A DNA stretch of 64,000 bases, taken from Prinsepia uniflora. Lineage: Eukaryota; Streptophyta; Magnoliopsida; Rosales; Rosaceae. The DNA is taken from contig CM064875.1 in assembly GCA_032719365.1 (NCBI GenBank), positions 15,797,816-15,861,815 on the forward strand. Direction: 5' to 3'. A program made the position numbers and the translations under genes. The notes under the pieces were generated by a model that saw only the letters and a list, made by a program, of their open reading frames with translations, searched no databases and was not told the origin of the DNA. Below, one piece after another: positions 24,608 through 34,414 of the stretch (the stretch's first letter is position 1; every line of letters begins with the position of its first letter).

Positions 24608-24756
24608 TAAAAAACAGCATTCACAAACAAAATTTGCATCAAAAAACAGCATTCACAAACAGAATCTGCATCAAAAAACAGCATTCACAAATAGAATCTG
24701 CATAAAAAAAACAGCATTCACAAACAGAATCTGCATCAAAAAACAGCATTCAGAAA
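24608..24756. repeat. Minisatellite, about 33-bp unit, 4.5 copies
   Basis: Units read AAAAAACAGCATTCACAAAC followed by AGAATCTGCATC, with small changes. It lies inside the hAT element just outside the transposase 5' end. Confidence 0.9.
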
Positions 24757-27480
24757 TGTTACTGCATGATCATTAGAGTCTCCAACTAGCGCATCATCGT
24801 AATGATTACCTAAGTATTCCCTAGTACAATGCAGATCAACTTAAAAATTTCACACCAACTAGTGGAGAAACCCTCCAGGTTATGTTAAGAACTCTAGTGC
24901 TGATTTTATCATTTATTGTTTTTCTGGCTTCATTGATTGTCCTTATTTTCTTGAATAAGTATTGGTAATTCCTTTAGTAACTTTCACTCTAATAACATAA
25001 TTCAAACGATCATTAAAGAAAAAAATTGAACAAGCCAACATCACTCAACCACAGCTCCCATATCCAAAAACATACTTAAATAAGGGTCCCCTCAAAATTC
25101 TGCAGAAACTGACGGCAACCACTATGTTCAAAAAAAAAAATTACTCAAGAAGAGAATGGCTGTGTTATGGAAGTAATTGTGGAGAGTTCTTTAGTAAAGG
25201 CGAGGGAATTCATTTGGCATGATGTTGTTCAAACTATATGTGGTATTGATGTAGCAGGCGATTTAAATATGATGTTGAGACTCATGTAGAGTCCTTTGGG
25301 AAATCTATTCACAGGGAACTGATTCTCCGTCAAAAATGATAGGGGCTGATTCGCATTCTAGGCTTCAACTTAAAAATTCAAAATATACAATTAGGAAAAT
25401 CTTCACATTCTCTTGATTGAGAAAACAAGAATGAAAACTTAGCACTTAAAGAATGAAAACTCATTTTCAATGGATGTAATACAATGGATATAATTCCAGA
25501 ATAATTATGTTACATTTCCAGCTAACATATGCCCCACTCAATGATCAGGCAAAGAACCTCCATCTCAAAGCTAAATATGAACAAAGATCTCAACTTCCAC
25601 GATAACCCAATATAAATAAAAATGATTGCCTAAACTTCCCCTAGTACAATGAATCATATCACGATTCGTTAATTTAAAATCTAACGGCAATAATTTCCAC
25701 ACAATTACTCGAAGTCAATCATCACAACTTGAAGAACTGGAAAATTGAAGGAAACAAATAACAGGAAGCAATGAAAAGTCACCTTCTTCAAGTGATCCTG
25801 CTGCATTTGGTGTCAAACCCAGAACTCAAAATCTCGAAAAAACTGAGCCAATTAACTCTTACCCAGCTAAGATCAAGTACAAATAGAAAGAACCCAGGTC
25901 TCAAATCCCAAAAATTATCAGCCACATTTGCCCCACCTTCCCCTGTTCCTGATCACAAGCCCACAATCCCACCTTATTCTCAATCCCACCTTCACCCAGC
26001 ATAGAACCCACAAACAAAAAACCCTCATACACTCCTCAAATTCCGATTGCAACCCCAAAACCTCACTCACTGAATAATTACAATCAGACAACTCACCAAC
26101 TACCACCATAAATCACCAAACACACAGCCAAAATATCTAAATCAGCAAAGAATCAAAATCTGATCTAGAAAGTACCTGTATGCGACTATGCGTAGACTTG
26201 GAAATGTTCCCTTGCTTGATTGCCAGAACCTCAACCACTGATGTGATTTCCAGTGGCATGGGAGGAACTAGAAATGGTGCACTCCAACTGGCGAGCAACA
26301 AATTAATTAGATAATAATAAATATACCCTTTGTTTATGTTACAAGTTAATCAGAAATTAAAAATATACTACATTTTTCTTTTTATTATGTCGTTTGAATT
26401 GAAATGATCCTAGTATTAATGCTCTCAGATGCATGCTATCTTTAAGGTAACTTCAGTACCAATTTCCGTCTTTAACTCTTTCGTAGCTTATTTGGTACCT
26501 TCCCTACATAAGTATATATGCCTTGCGAATTAAATGACTTTCTCTTCTAGTAAAATTAAATTACCATCCCGACGTTAGCATATATAACCTGATAATATTT
26601 ACTCATTTATTTTATTTAATAATGCATATCTGGCATATATTAATATATTATCCTAGAAGAACCACAACCAAGTACATCTTCAGTTACATGCCTACATGGT
26701 TCATATTAGCTACCTTTCACATTTATTGAGCTTTCCCAAGTGGGTGTGTTAAATATAATGTAAGGATGGCAAAGATGAAATCATTATAGCACAAGTTTAT
26801 ATTTTAGAATATAATCAATAAGCATTATAAATATTTCAGTGATGGAACTTTAAATTACCAGATAAGGCAAGGCATGCTAATTGCTAAGGGGTTTTGTACT
26901 TTCGCTAACATAATGGTGCATTTGGTGCCAAAGATTACGACTTTGAATCTTTACTAATTACCCATTTATCAATTGATTATATTATACATGATCATGCAAA
27001 AGCACCACCAGGTTATTATAATGGAATATGCTCAATGCATTTGCTTTAATCCTTTCAAATATTATAGGTTTTGAACTGCTAGTGATGGATCTTCACTGAT
27101 ACTCTGATAGGATTCATTTTGCTTATCACCTAAGTTCGTAGTAAAACCAACATGGAGAATCGGTGAAAATGTTTATTCACTGATATATTATTGATTCTAA
27201 AATAAGGAAGGAACTAGCGGTAATGTAATAGCATAATCTATAAACTTAACCCATACTCTACCCTCCATCACGATTTGAGCCAACTCCTTGTACTTTGTTT
27301 GCATTATTTAAATGTGGTTGATAAGATAAATACATAGAGGGAGATCCTACAAGCAAAATGCTCATCTAAAAGCACAAAAGCACACCAAAGTCCAAACCCC
27401 TTCCTAAAATCATCACAAGAGAATTTTCCCAATATTTTATGCCTCTCGAAGAAATGATAAATAGTGAAAGGACAATGTAT
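24757..27480. other. Internal hAT sequence, no recognisable gene
   Basis: AT-rich, no intact frame with a recognisable domain. A spliced-looking minus-strand block at about 26285-26177 (containing MPLEITSVVEVLAIKQG) ends at a good donor, but I do not recognise it; it may be a captured host fragment or chance. Confidence 0.4.
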
Positions 27481-27499
27481 ACCTTCAGGCTCATGCAGG

Positions 27500-27815
27500 G
27501 TTCGATTGAGATTGAAGGTGGTCGATGATGAAGCCGCCGTCGAAGGTTGAAGACTGAAGAGTGAAAATGATGCAGCCACCGTCGAAGGTTGAAGACTGAA
27601 GAGTGAAGATGAACTGGGAGTTGGATGGGAGACTGGGACTTGGAAGAGGAGGCCTTCGAGAATCGAGACTTCGAGTGGGAACTGGGAACTGGGGGTGCGC
27701 CGGTGCGGCCGTGCGACTGCGAATTTGCGAAGTTAGCTGCGTATGAGTTCTCTGAATTGTGAATTTCTGATGAGTAATGACTGATCGATTGCGAATTTGC
27801 GAAGTTAGCTGCGGA
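27500..27815. repeat. Two direct duplications near the hAT right end
   Basis: GTCGAAGGTTGAAGACTGAA recurs at about 27539 and 27581 (42-bp spacing), and TGCGAATTTGCGAAGTTAGC recurs at about 27718 and 27788. A 154-residue minus-strand frame spanning them is a by-product of the duplications. Confidence 0.8.
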
Positions 27816-28143
27816 TCGAATGAATCTCACACGACTCGTCTAGGTCGTCTAGGGTTTGGTTCGGTTTCAATAAACAACCCCAATAAAACGACGCCGTTCT
27901 TAAGAGTCTTAATTATTTTAGTTCGGTTTGGTTGGGCCGGTTTCGGTTCGGTTTTATGCTACCTTCAGTTCGGTCCAGGTCGGGTCGGTCCTGTGATACC
28001 GAAATCAGAACCGAACTGATGCATTCCGGTTCGGTCCGGTTTTTTTCAAACGGTTTCAGTTTTTCAACGGTTCAGTATTTTGCGGTTCGGTCCCGGTTTG
28101 GTATGGTTTTTCGGTCGATTTTCCAGACAAATTAACAGGGCTA

Positions 28144-28605
28144 GCACAAAGCACACAGCCTTCTTCCTCAGACCAACTACCTGGGCCTAGACCAGGCTAG
28201 TTCACCATGATTATTTACTAGGTTTTAATGAAAGAATATTCATGATAAAGAAGGGGACAAAACTATTTCTTTTTAGGCTGTTTTGCCAATTTCACCTTAA
28301 AGTCAATGTACTCTAATTTATCTCATTTTAAGATATAACATATATGAATAATTACCAAATAGAAAATTAACCGATATTTGATTTTTATTGAACAAAATAA
28401 TTAAATGCATACAAGTAAATATCTGCATAGAAAGAAAAATTTATTATCAATAACGATTAACATTCCAAAATCGCCTTGACTCTCGCCTAGAGGCCTACCC
28501 TCACCTAAGGGCAAAACACTAGGTTGTTCATGGTTGTAGGCTTTCTTTATTCCAAAAGTGAAAAAAAAAAAAAAACCTTGAAGAACAACCACAATACATA
28601 CACTC
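28144..28605. other. Intergenic region
   Basis: AT-rich sequence with an A15-like run near 28560. No gene or repeat recognised apart from the hAT target duplication at its left edge. Confidence 0.5.
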
Positions 28606-29225
28606 AAGGATGAAATATCGATATCAACGGATATATCGCTAGTCAAATTTATGGATATCTCGTGTCAAATATCGATATTGTTTACGGTCAACAAAAATGA
28701 CGGAAATTCGATCTAAAAATTGGAAATTTGGAATGAAACTTAGGAAAAAACTTAAGTACTCAATGATAGTTATATAGGACTAATAAAAACTATAAAATGA
28801 TTTTGATATAATAATTATATGATTAATTATATGATACAATAAGGTTCTGATGATACTAATAATATAAAATTTAAACATAAACATAAGTTGAAGTGAATTA
28901 CTATAATTGAATGTTAATATAATTAAAATATAACAATAAGCATAAAAAAAAATTTAATGGAAGAAAAATTATAAAATGAGTAAATATATTTAAAATTGGA
29001 AAAAAATGATGAAAAAATAGAGTCAATCTTTGTTCAAAAATTGAAAAGAATTGATATATTTAAAATTGGAAAAAAAAATGACAAAGAAAGTTGAAAATTT
29101 GGAAGAAAACGGAAAAAAAAAAACGAGGGCAAAACCCAAACAAACTCAATTGACCAAGTTTAATTGATATTCTAAGCACCGTATAATATATAAAGGATAC
29201 AAACGTACACTTTTAACAGTCATCC
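28606..29225 (+). repeat. Isolated unit of the right-end tandem array
   Basis: Begins AAGGATGAAATATCGATATC and ends TTAACAGTCATCC, the same ends as the units at 60038-64000. The order of words (CGGATATATCGCTAGTC, TTTACGGTCAACAAAAATGA, AAGGTTCTGATGAT, ACCGTATAATATATAAAGG) is the same. It lacks most of the tRNA-like module: only the part with AGGGCAAAACCCAAAC and the A-box half remains. Confidence 0.9.
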
Positions 29226-30075
29226 CCTTCCTCATGTGGGTCTGCGATTCGGGTTTTTGCGACCCGGCGGCATGACCCGACTGGAATTCACTTGTTTTAC
29301 ATTCGATTTTCATAAAATTTGGTCATATCTCGATCGTTTTAATCAAATAATGAAATCTATGGGCTTAAAACCAAACAAAATATCGAAATTTTGCTCAATT
29401 TCTTCCCCCTCGTATGTACCGCCGACCAATTTTAACGAAATATCGACGACATCCACCAATTTTTTTCATCCATGCATACACCTTTCACTCCGTCCTTGAT
29501 ATCGATCCTTTGTTACAATATCCATCCTTTGTTATATGTTTCGATACTCATATCGTTACAATAGTGAAAAGGAAATGATTTTCACTCACATTTTCTTTTT
29601 CCATACTCTTGTAATTGATTATGTCCTCTAATTTTGCTTCCATTGCTTCGATTTTTTCAATATGACATCTAAAAAAATCAGAATGCATGAAAAGATATGT
29701 GTGAAAATCACTTGTCCATTGAAAATATTGTCATTCCAACTCCTTGGTTTAATAAAGGACGAAAAGAAAACTAGCACTAACATTAACATAGTACCAGTAC
29801 GTGCATTATGTGATCATCCTCCTAAGAGCCAAGATGTCCCCAAGCAATACAATTTGCTGCGTGTCAATGTTGAACCAGGTACAAGAAAGCCAAACAAGAT
29901 GAGACAATAAAAATCATTTGCAAAAATGTTGAAGGCATAAACATGTACATAGATGTTAGCATGAAATAAGAGCACAGCAAAAGAATGAAGATAATAACGG
30001 CCAGTTATTTGACTTTGCCTTCTTTCCTTTGAGCGAATTTCTAGAATGTAAACCTGTGCTTGCAGATATCAACCG
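29226..30075. other. Intergenic region
   Basis: No gene recognised. It includes the 3' flank of the DeSI-like gene (minus strand). Short frames here show no domain. Confidence 0.5.
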
Positions 30076-32042
30076 TCAAGAAGATGAAGACGCGATCATC
30101 AACGGCGAAGATGGAGGACGGGGCCGTCTTGTTCTGCTTCGTCCCCTTCGTGTTGTTGTTGTGCCGGAAGGAGAGGATGAAGAAGATGAAGGAGAATCAG
30201 AAGACATTGCCAAGTTGTTTGACTGGCTTGTTAGTTTCTTCTTGTCTCCTTCATCTGCTTTATCTTCGATTCGATGATGTTGAACTTTCGTTGAATTTAA
30301 TGTCGCAGGAAGAACACAATTGCAAAGGAAGCCTGCAAATTAAGGAATGCTCCTCAAAAGTGTAAAAACGATACAAAACTCAAGTTTGTTCCTTTTGTAA
30401 AATATGTCATCCAAACAAGAACAGAAATTAGCAAACTTTTCTCTCTGGTTATAAAATTCGAAGGGAAGTTGAGGAAACACAAAATGTTTGATCCAAACAA
30501 GAACAATAGTTTGCAAAATTTTCCCTATTTTCTGAAAATCGAAGAAAAGTTGAGCAACACAGAAAATGCTTAACCCAAAACAAGGACAAAAATTAACAAG
30601 TTTTTCCTTTTGGTTCAAAAATCGAAGAAAAATTGAGCAATCATCACAAAATGTTTGATCCAAACAAGAACAAAAATTAACCAAATTTTCCTTTGTTCTA
30701 AGAATCGAAGAAAATTTAACACAATGTGATAAAAACAAGAACAAAAATTAACAAATGACTCCCTTTGGTTAATCGAAGAAAAGTTGAACGAACACAATGT
30801 TAAAACCAAACATGAAACCATTGTTCTAAAAATCGAGCAAACTCAAAATGTTTGATCCAAACAAGATAGATATAAACAAGAACTACATACGTAAACAAAT
30901 GAAGCAAGTTCATACCGATTCTGGCAAGACGATTAACCCAACTTGGAATCGGAATTCCTGTCAATTTAATACAAGCATCATTGCAGAAATGGTTGCAGTT
31001 TTTAGTGATCAAGTTATAGGCATTTCCTCTGTACTGTTCTGCAAGCTCTTCCATCACTGCTCTAACCTCCAATGGCCCGACATCCGTTTTCCCAATCAAA
31101 ATTGATTTCCTAAATGTAAATCCATCACACTTTTTTGGCTCTCCTTCAAAATTCCGGTTGTCGGATACTCATGAGCCCCAAATGCATACTCAACACCATG
31201 AACTGTATAAGTATCAAAACCTTCATTAACATTGAAAGAAAGAAAAGACAAAAATGCAAAGATAAAGAATTTCAAAAGCAAAAGGGAAAGGGAAAAAGAA
31301 ACCATCAACAATTTGCTTCTCTTTATAGGATGTTTGAAGAAATTGACGGTTCTAATATCATATTTGAATAGAAAACATTCCGTAATAAATCATAGGGGCA
31401 AGTACTGCTCAAAACAAAATAGCACATAAAGCTCATTGTAAATAGGAAAACAAACAGAAAAATTATTCATGAATTATTGATTTCTTGGCGGCAGCTGTCA
31501 AGGGTTTATGAATCACACTAACATTTATATTTTCGGATTCGCGGAATCGAATAGCTAACACAATTTGGAATCTTACATTCTCGAACCATTGAAAACCCAG
31601 AAATTAAGCACGAGTCTTTTCTGTATTTTCTCATCAGCTAAACAGAACTTTCTGTATTTCTCAGAGTTTGAATCCAAAACCAAAAACCACAAAAACACTA
31701 CAAAGATTGAGACAAAAGACATTGTAGGTATCAAGTCTTACAGATTCAACTACAGATCGAAACGAAGTCAAACAGCAGAAACCCAAGATTCAAAAACCTC
31801 AAAGATAACAAAAACAAACAAAACTGACCTTGAACACCAGAATGGTAAACTCCAAGGCCAAGCCAATAGGCGTAGCCATTAAACGGAGTCAGATCATAGA
31901 CATTGAGATACACAGGCACGGATCCACTGTCCTCTGTGCACACACTTTTATTGCACATCAACATCTTGCTGTTGCCTTCTGCATTTAGAGGCTTAATTAA
32001 AGCTATGAGACTGTCTTTTTCAGCCGCATAATTGAATTCCAA
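30076..32042 (-). pseudogene. PPPDE/DeSI-like putative deSUMOylating peptidase gene with a 1-bp frameshift
   Basis: Three exons on the minus strand: 32042-31829, 31202-30916 and 30332-30076, with GT-AG introns and matching phases. PPPDE (DUF862, DeSI) proteins are cysteine isopeptidases of about 200-250 residues. The conserved blocks are present in order: PVYLNVYDLTPFNGYAYWLG, VYHSGVQ, VHGVEYAFGAHEYPTTGI (catalytic His), YNLITKNCNHFCND (catalytic Cys), IPSWVNRLARIG, FLCNCVLPATLN, then a Ser- and Arg-rich tail (RRGRSRTRRPRPPSSPL). The summed CDS is 758 nt, one short of a multiple of three. The break is at an A6 run (T6 on the plus strand, 31131-31136) after KESQK, where relatives continue in the other frame with C(D/E)GFTFRKS. 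Apart from this all splice sites and frames are intact, so a very recent pseudogene, an allele or a sequence error are all possible. The start could also be the Met about 25 residues downstream. Confidence 0.87.
30369..30870. repeat. Degenerate minisatellite filling intron 2 of the DeSI-like gene
   Basis: About seven units of 50-85 bp built around AAAATGTTTGATCC, AAACAAGAACAAAAATTA and AAATCGAAGAAAAGTTGA. Together they make up nearly the whole 583-bp intron (30333-30915). Confidence 0.85.
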
Positions 32043-32654
32043 TGAGATTTCAAAATTCCTTTTGGGATTGTAAATTGTGGGTTTTGAATTTTGGGGCGGT
32101 TTTTCAAATCACAGAAAGAAAAAGATAGAATTTTGAGAATATGCTTGATGGGTTCCACCAGTGAAAGGTGCTGCTTCCCTGTCTTTTGTTTTTTTTTTTT
32201 TCCATCAGTTTTTAAAATAAAAAGATGGGTTCCTGATGTTACACTGTTATATTAAATCTGGAATCTGTAAATAATTGGGCTTTCGATTTGATTGGAATTA
32301 CAGTGAGGAAAGACACGGCCTTGTTTGGTTACAATCTGAGCTGGTTTCGTCTCCCTCAACTCATTTAAAATTTTGAATTTTTGGGAGAAGGTAACGTACT
32401 CGCATTATGGAACATAGTTGGGGGTGTGATTAGTGGGTTAATTGTTTCAATTACAATTTATAAAAAAGGAAAGAAATATAATTTTTTTTTTCGGGGTTTC
32501 GAGGGCAGAGAAAGAGGGTGAAAGGGCCCAGCCAGCTGAGATGAATAAAATAAAAGCTAAAAGAAAAATAATAATAGAATGTGAGTTTTATTAGATTACA
32601 CTTTTTGGATAATTTCAAGTTGAATAGATTATCAGTATTCCGGCTAACCAGTTG
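32043..32654. other. Upstream region of the DeSI-like gene
   Basis: Probable promoter and 5' leader on the minus strand. No clear TATA box could be assigned. No other gene is seen before the LINE remains start. Confidence 0.5.
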
Positions 32655-33240
32655 TGTGGATTAACAGCAGGAGCGTAGACCCCCTAATCAGATGGGTGAT
32701 TTTAGTACTGACTTGGAGGATTGTGGGCTGATGACTGTTCCGTTCAAAGGGTATAAATTTTTACGTAGAGCAATAGGTGGCGGCGTGATGATTTGGTGAA
32801 AGTTCGTCTTGGATAATGAAGCTCGATATGCATAAGGTCTATGATAAGGTGGAGTGGTGGTATCTGGAGGGGATGCTGCGTAAGCTAGGTTTTGGGAATA
32901 GAATTGTCCAATTGCTTATTAATTGTGTCTCTATAGTTAGTTATGCATTATAGGTTCGTGGACAAGCAGTTGGTCACATATTGCCCACAAGGGAGCTCTG
33001 GCAGGGTGATCCCTTATCCCTTTATTTGTTCCTCATTTGTGCGGATTCGGCCCTCCTTTCTCAGGCTCAACATGCTAAGCATATTCATGGTGTGTCAATG
33101 GCCTTAGGACCCCCTTCTATCTCTCGCCTATTTTTTGTTGATGATAGTTTGCTTTTTTGTAATACTTGGTTGGAAGAATGTCAGCAGTTGCTTGAGGTTT
33201 TGAATGAGTATGAAATGCATAATTTTAAACTCATACAAGT
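32655..33240 (+). pseudogene. L1-like LINE: endonuclease end fused to reverse transcriptase
   Basis: At 32690-32816 the sequence matches the end of a plant LINE endonuclease (QMGDF, EDCGL, FKGYKF, then a frame-shifted W/RSNRRRRDDLVKVRLD). It is joined directly to the RT at KLDMHKVYDKVEWWYLEGML (32818), so the connecting domain is deleted. RT continues with LRKLGFGNRIVQLL, RELWQGDPLSLYLFLICAD and FVDDSLLFCNTW (the FADD box, with Val), then stops at 33240 where LTR-family sequence begins. Several stops and shifts make it dead. Confidence 0.88.
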
Positions 33241-33732
33241 TTAAAATGCATAATTTTCTATGAATCTTTTTTAAATCGCTATTTATCAATATGCATGATA
33301 ATTATTATAAATCGCTTTTGATACGTAAACATAATTAGTCAAGACCTTTCTAAAATAGAGTAGCTAACATCATGAACATACACAACATAATCATATACTT
33401 TTAATCATAACCTTAATTACATAATTCCAAAGCCTTCATATTTCTATTTTCATCATTATATTTCATTACTAATCCTTACCTAGTTTTCCCAAATATTAAT
33501 TCTTTAATTCCCCGTAAATTCACCGAAATCATGTAGAAACCATGAGCAAATTAACATTACTTTCCACTTAATTCCCTTATATTAATTGCTAACTAAAGAT
33601 ATAAACACATACAACACTCTTTTAACCATAACCCTTACATTCCTCCTCTTTTTACATATTTCACGTCCTCATAATTCACATGTATTCTTCACTAGGAACA
33701 AATTGGAACCATAATAACTTTTCCCAAATTTT

Positions 33733-33953
33733 CATGGATTAATTATGGAATTTTAAATAACACATAAAAAATTTGGACATCAAAAACGGTCTCAAACGAT
33801 GTCCAATTGACCCAAACCTTGGACCATTAAACTTAGAATTAAAAAACAAGAATTTTTCATGTTAGTCGCACCATCAAAATCCACCACACGGGCCACCACG
33901 TGCCGACATGAGACATCTGCGCGTGATGGCCACATGTTTATCATTCAGCATCT
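33733..33953. repeat. 221-bp direct repeat, left copy
   Basis: Starts CATGGATTAATTATGGAATT and ends TCATTCAGCATCT. It is nearly identical to 38409-38629 (same length, about ten differences). The two copies flank the LINE linker fragment and solo LTR A. Confidence 0.92.
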
Positions 33954-34414
33954 GCCTGTTTGGATTCAGCTCATTCCTAATGTACCTAGAATTTGGGGGC
34001 AGCGCTGTTTTTTCTTTGAAAAAGCGTGGGTCTCTGCTGAAGGGTGTAAGGATGCCATTCGGGCGGGCTGAGGGAGAGATGGGGATGTGGTAGGAAGGAT
34101 TCGAAGGGTGGATGAGGTTCTACGAAATTGGAGTAAAGTTACTGTGGGTTATATCCCACGCAAAATTAATCAACTCCAAGTTCACCTAGATGACTTTGTT
34201 CCCTCATCCCTTTCGACTCGAGACCAACTAGTAGCAGAAGGGTTAGATAGAGAGCTGGGTTAACTCCGAGCTCAAGAAAAGCTACTCTGCGATAGCGTTC
34301 TAGGGTTTTCTTGGCTCAAGGAGGGGACAAAAACACCAGATTTTTTCATCAATTTTCCAAGGAAAGAGGACGGCGAAATTTCATTAATGGGGTGCTAGAA
34401 GAATTGGTGGTTTG

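Larger units (their letters stand above)
23035..28143 (-). mobile_element. hAT-superfamily DNA transposon, complete ends
   Basis: The left end TAACCCTGTTAATT (23035) and the right end, read inward as TAGCCCTGTTAATT (28143), are 13/14 identical inverted repeats. They are flanked by GCACAAAA (23027-23034) and GCACAAAG (28144-28151), an 8-bp target duplication with one mismatch, as expected for hAT. Both subterminal regions are packed with GGTTCGG/CCGAACC words, typical of hAT transposase binding arrays. The transposase is on the minus strand and truncated, so the copy is non-autonomous. Confidence 0.92.

Noticed and set aside
27366..27830. 154-residue minus-strand frame near the hAT end
   Set aside because: It follows two direct duplications and ends in non-coding sequence; no transposase similarity.
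28606..29225. CRISPR-like or short regularly spaced repeat structure
   Set aside because: Units are long, contiguous and A-rich with no spacer pattern; the host is a plant.
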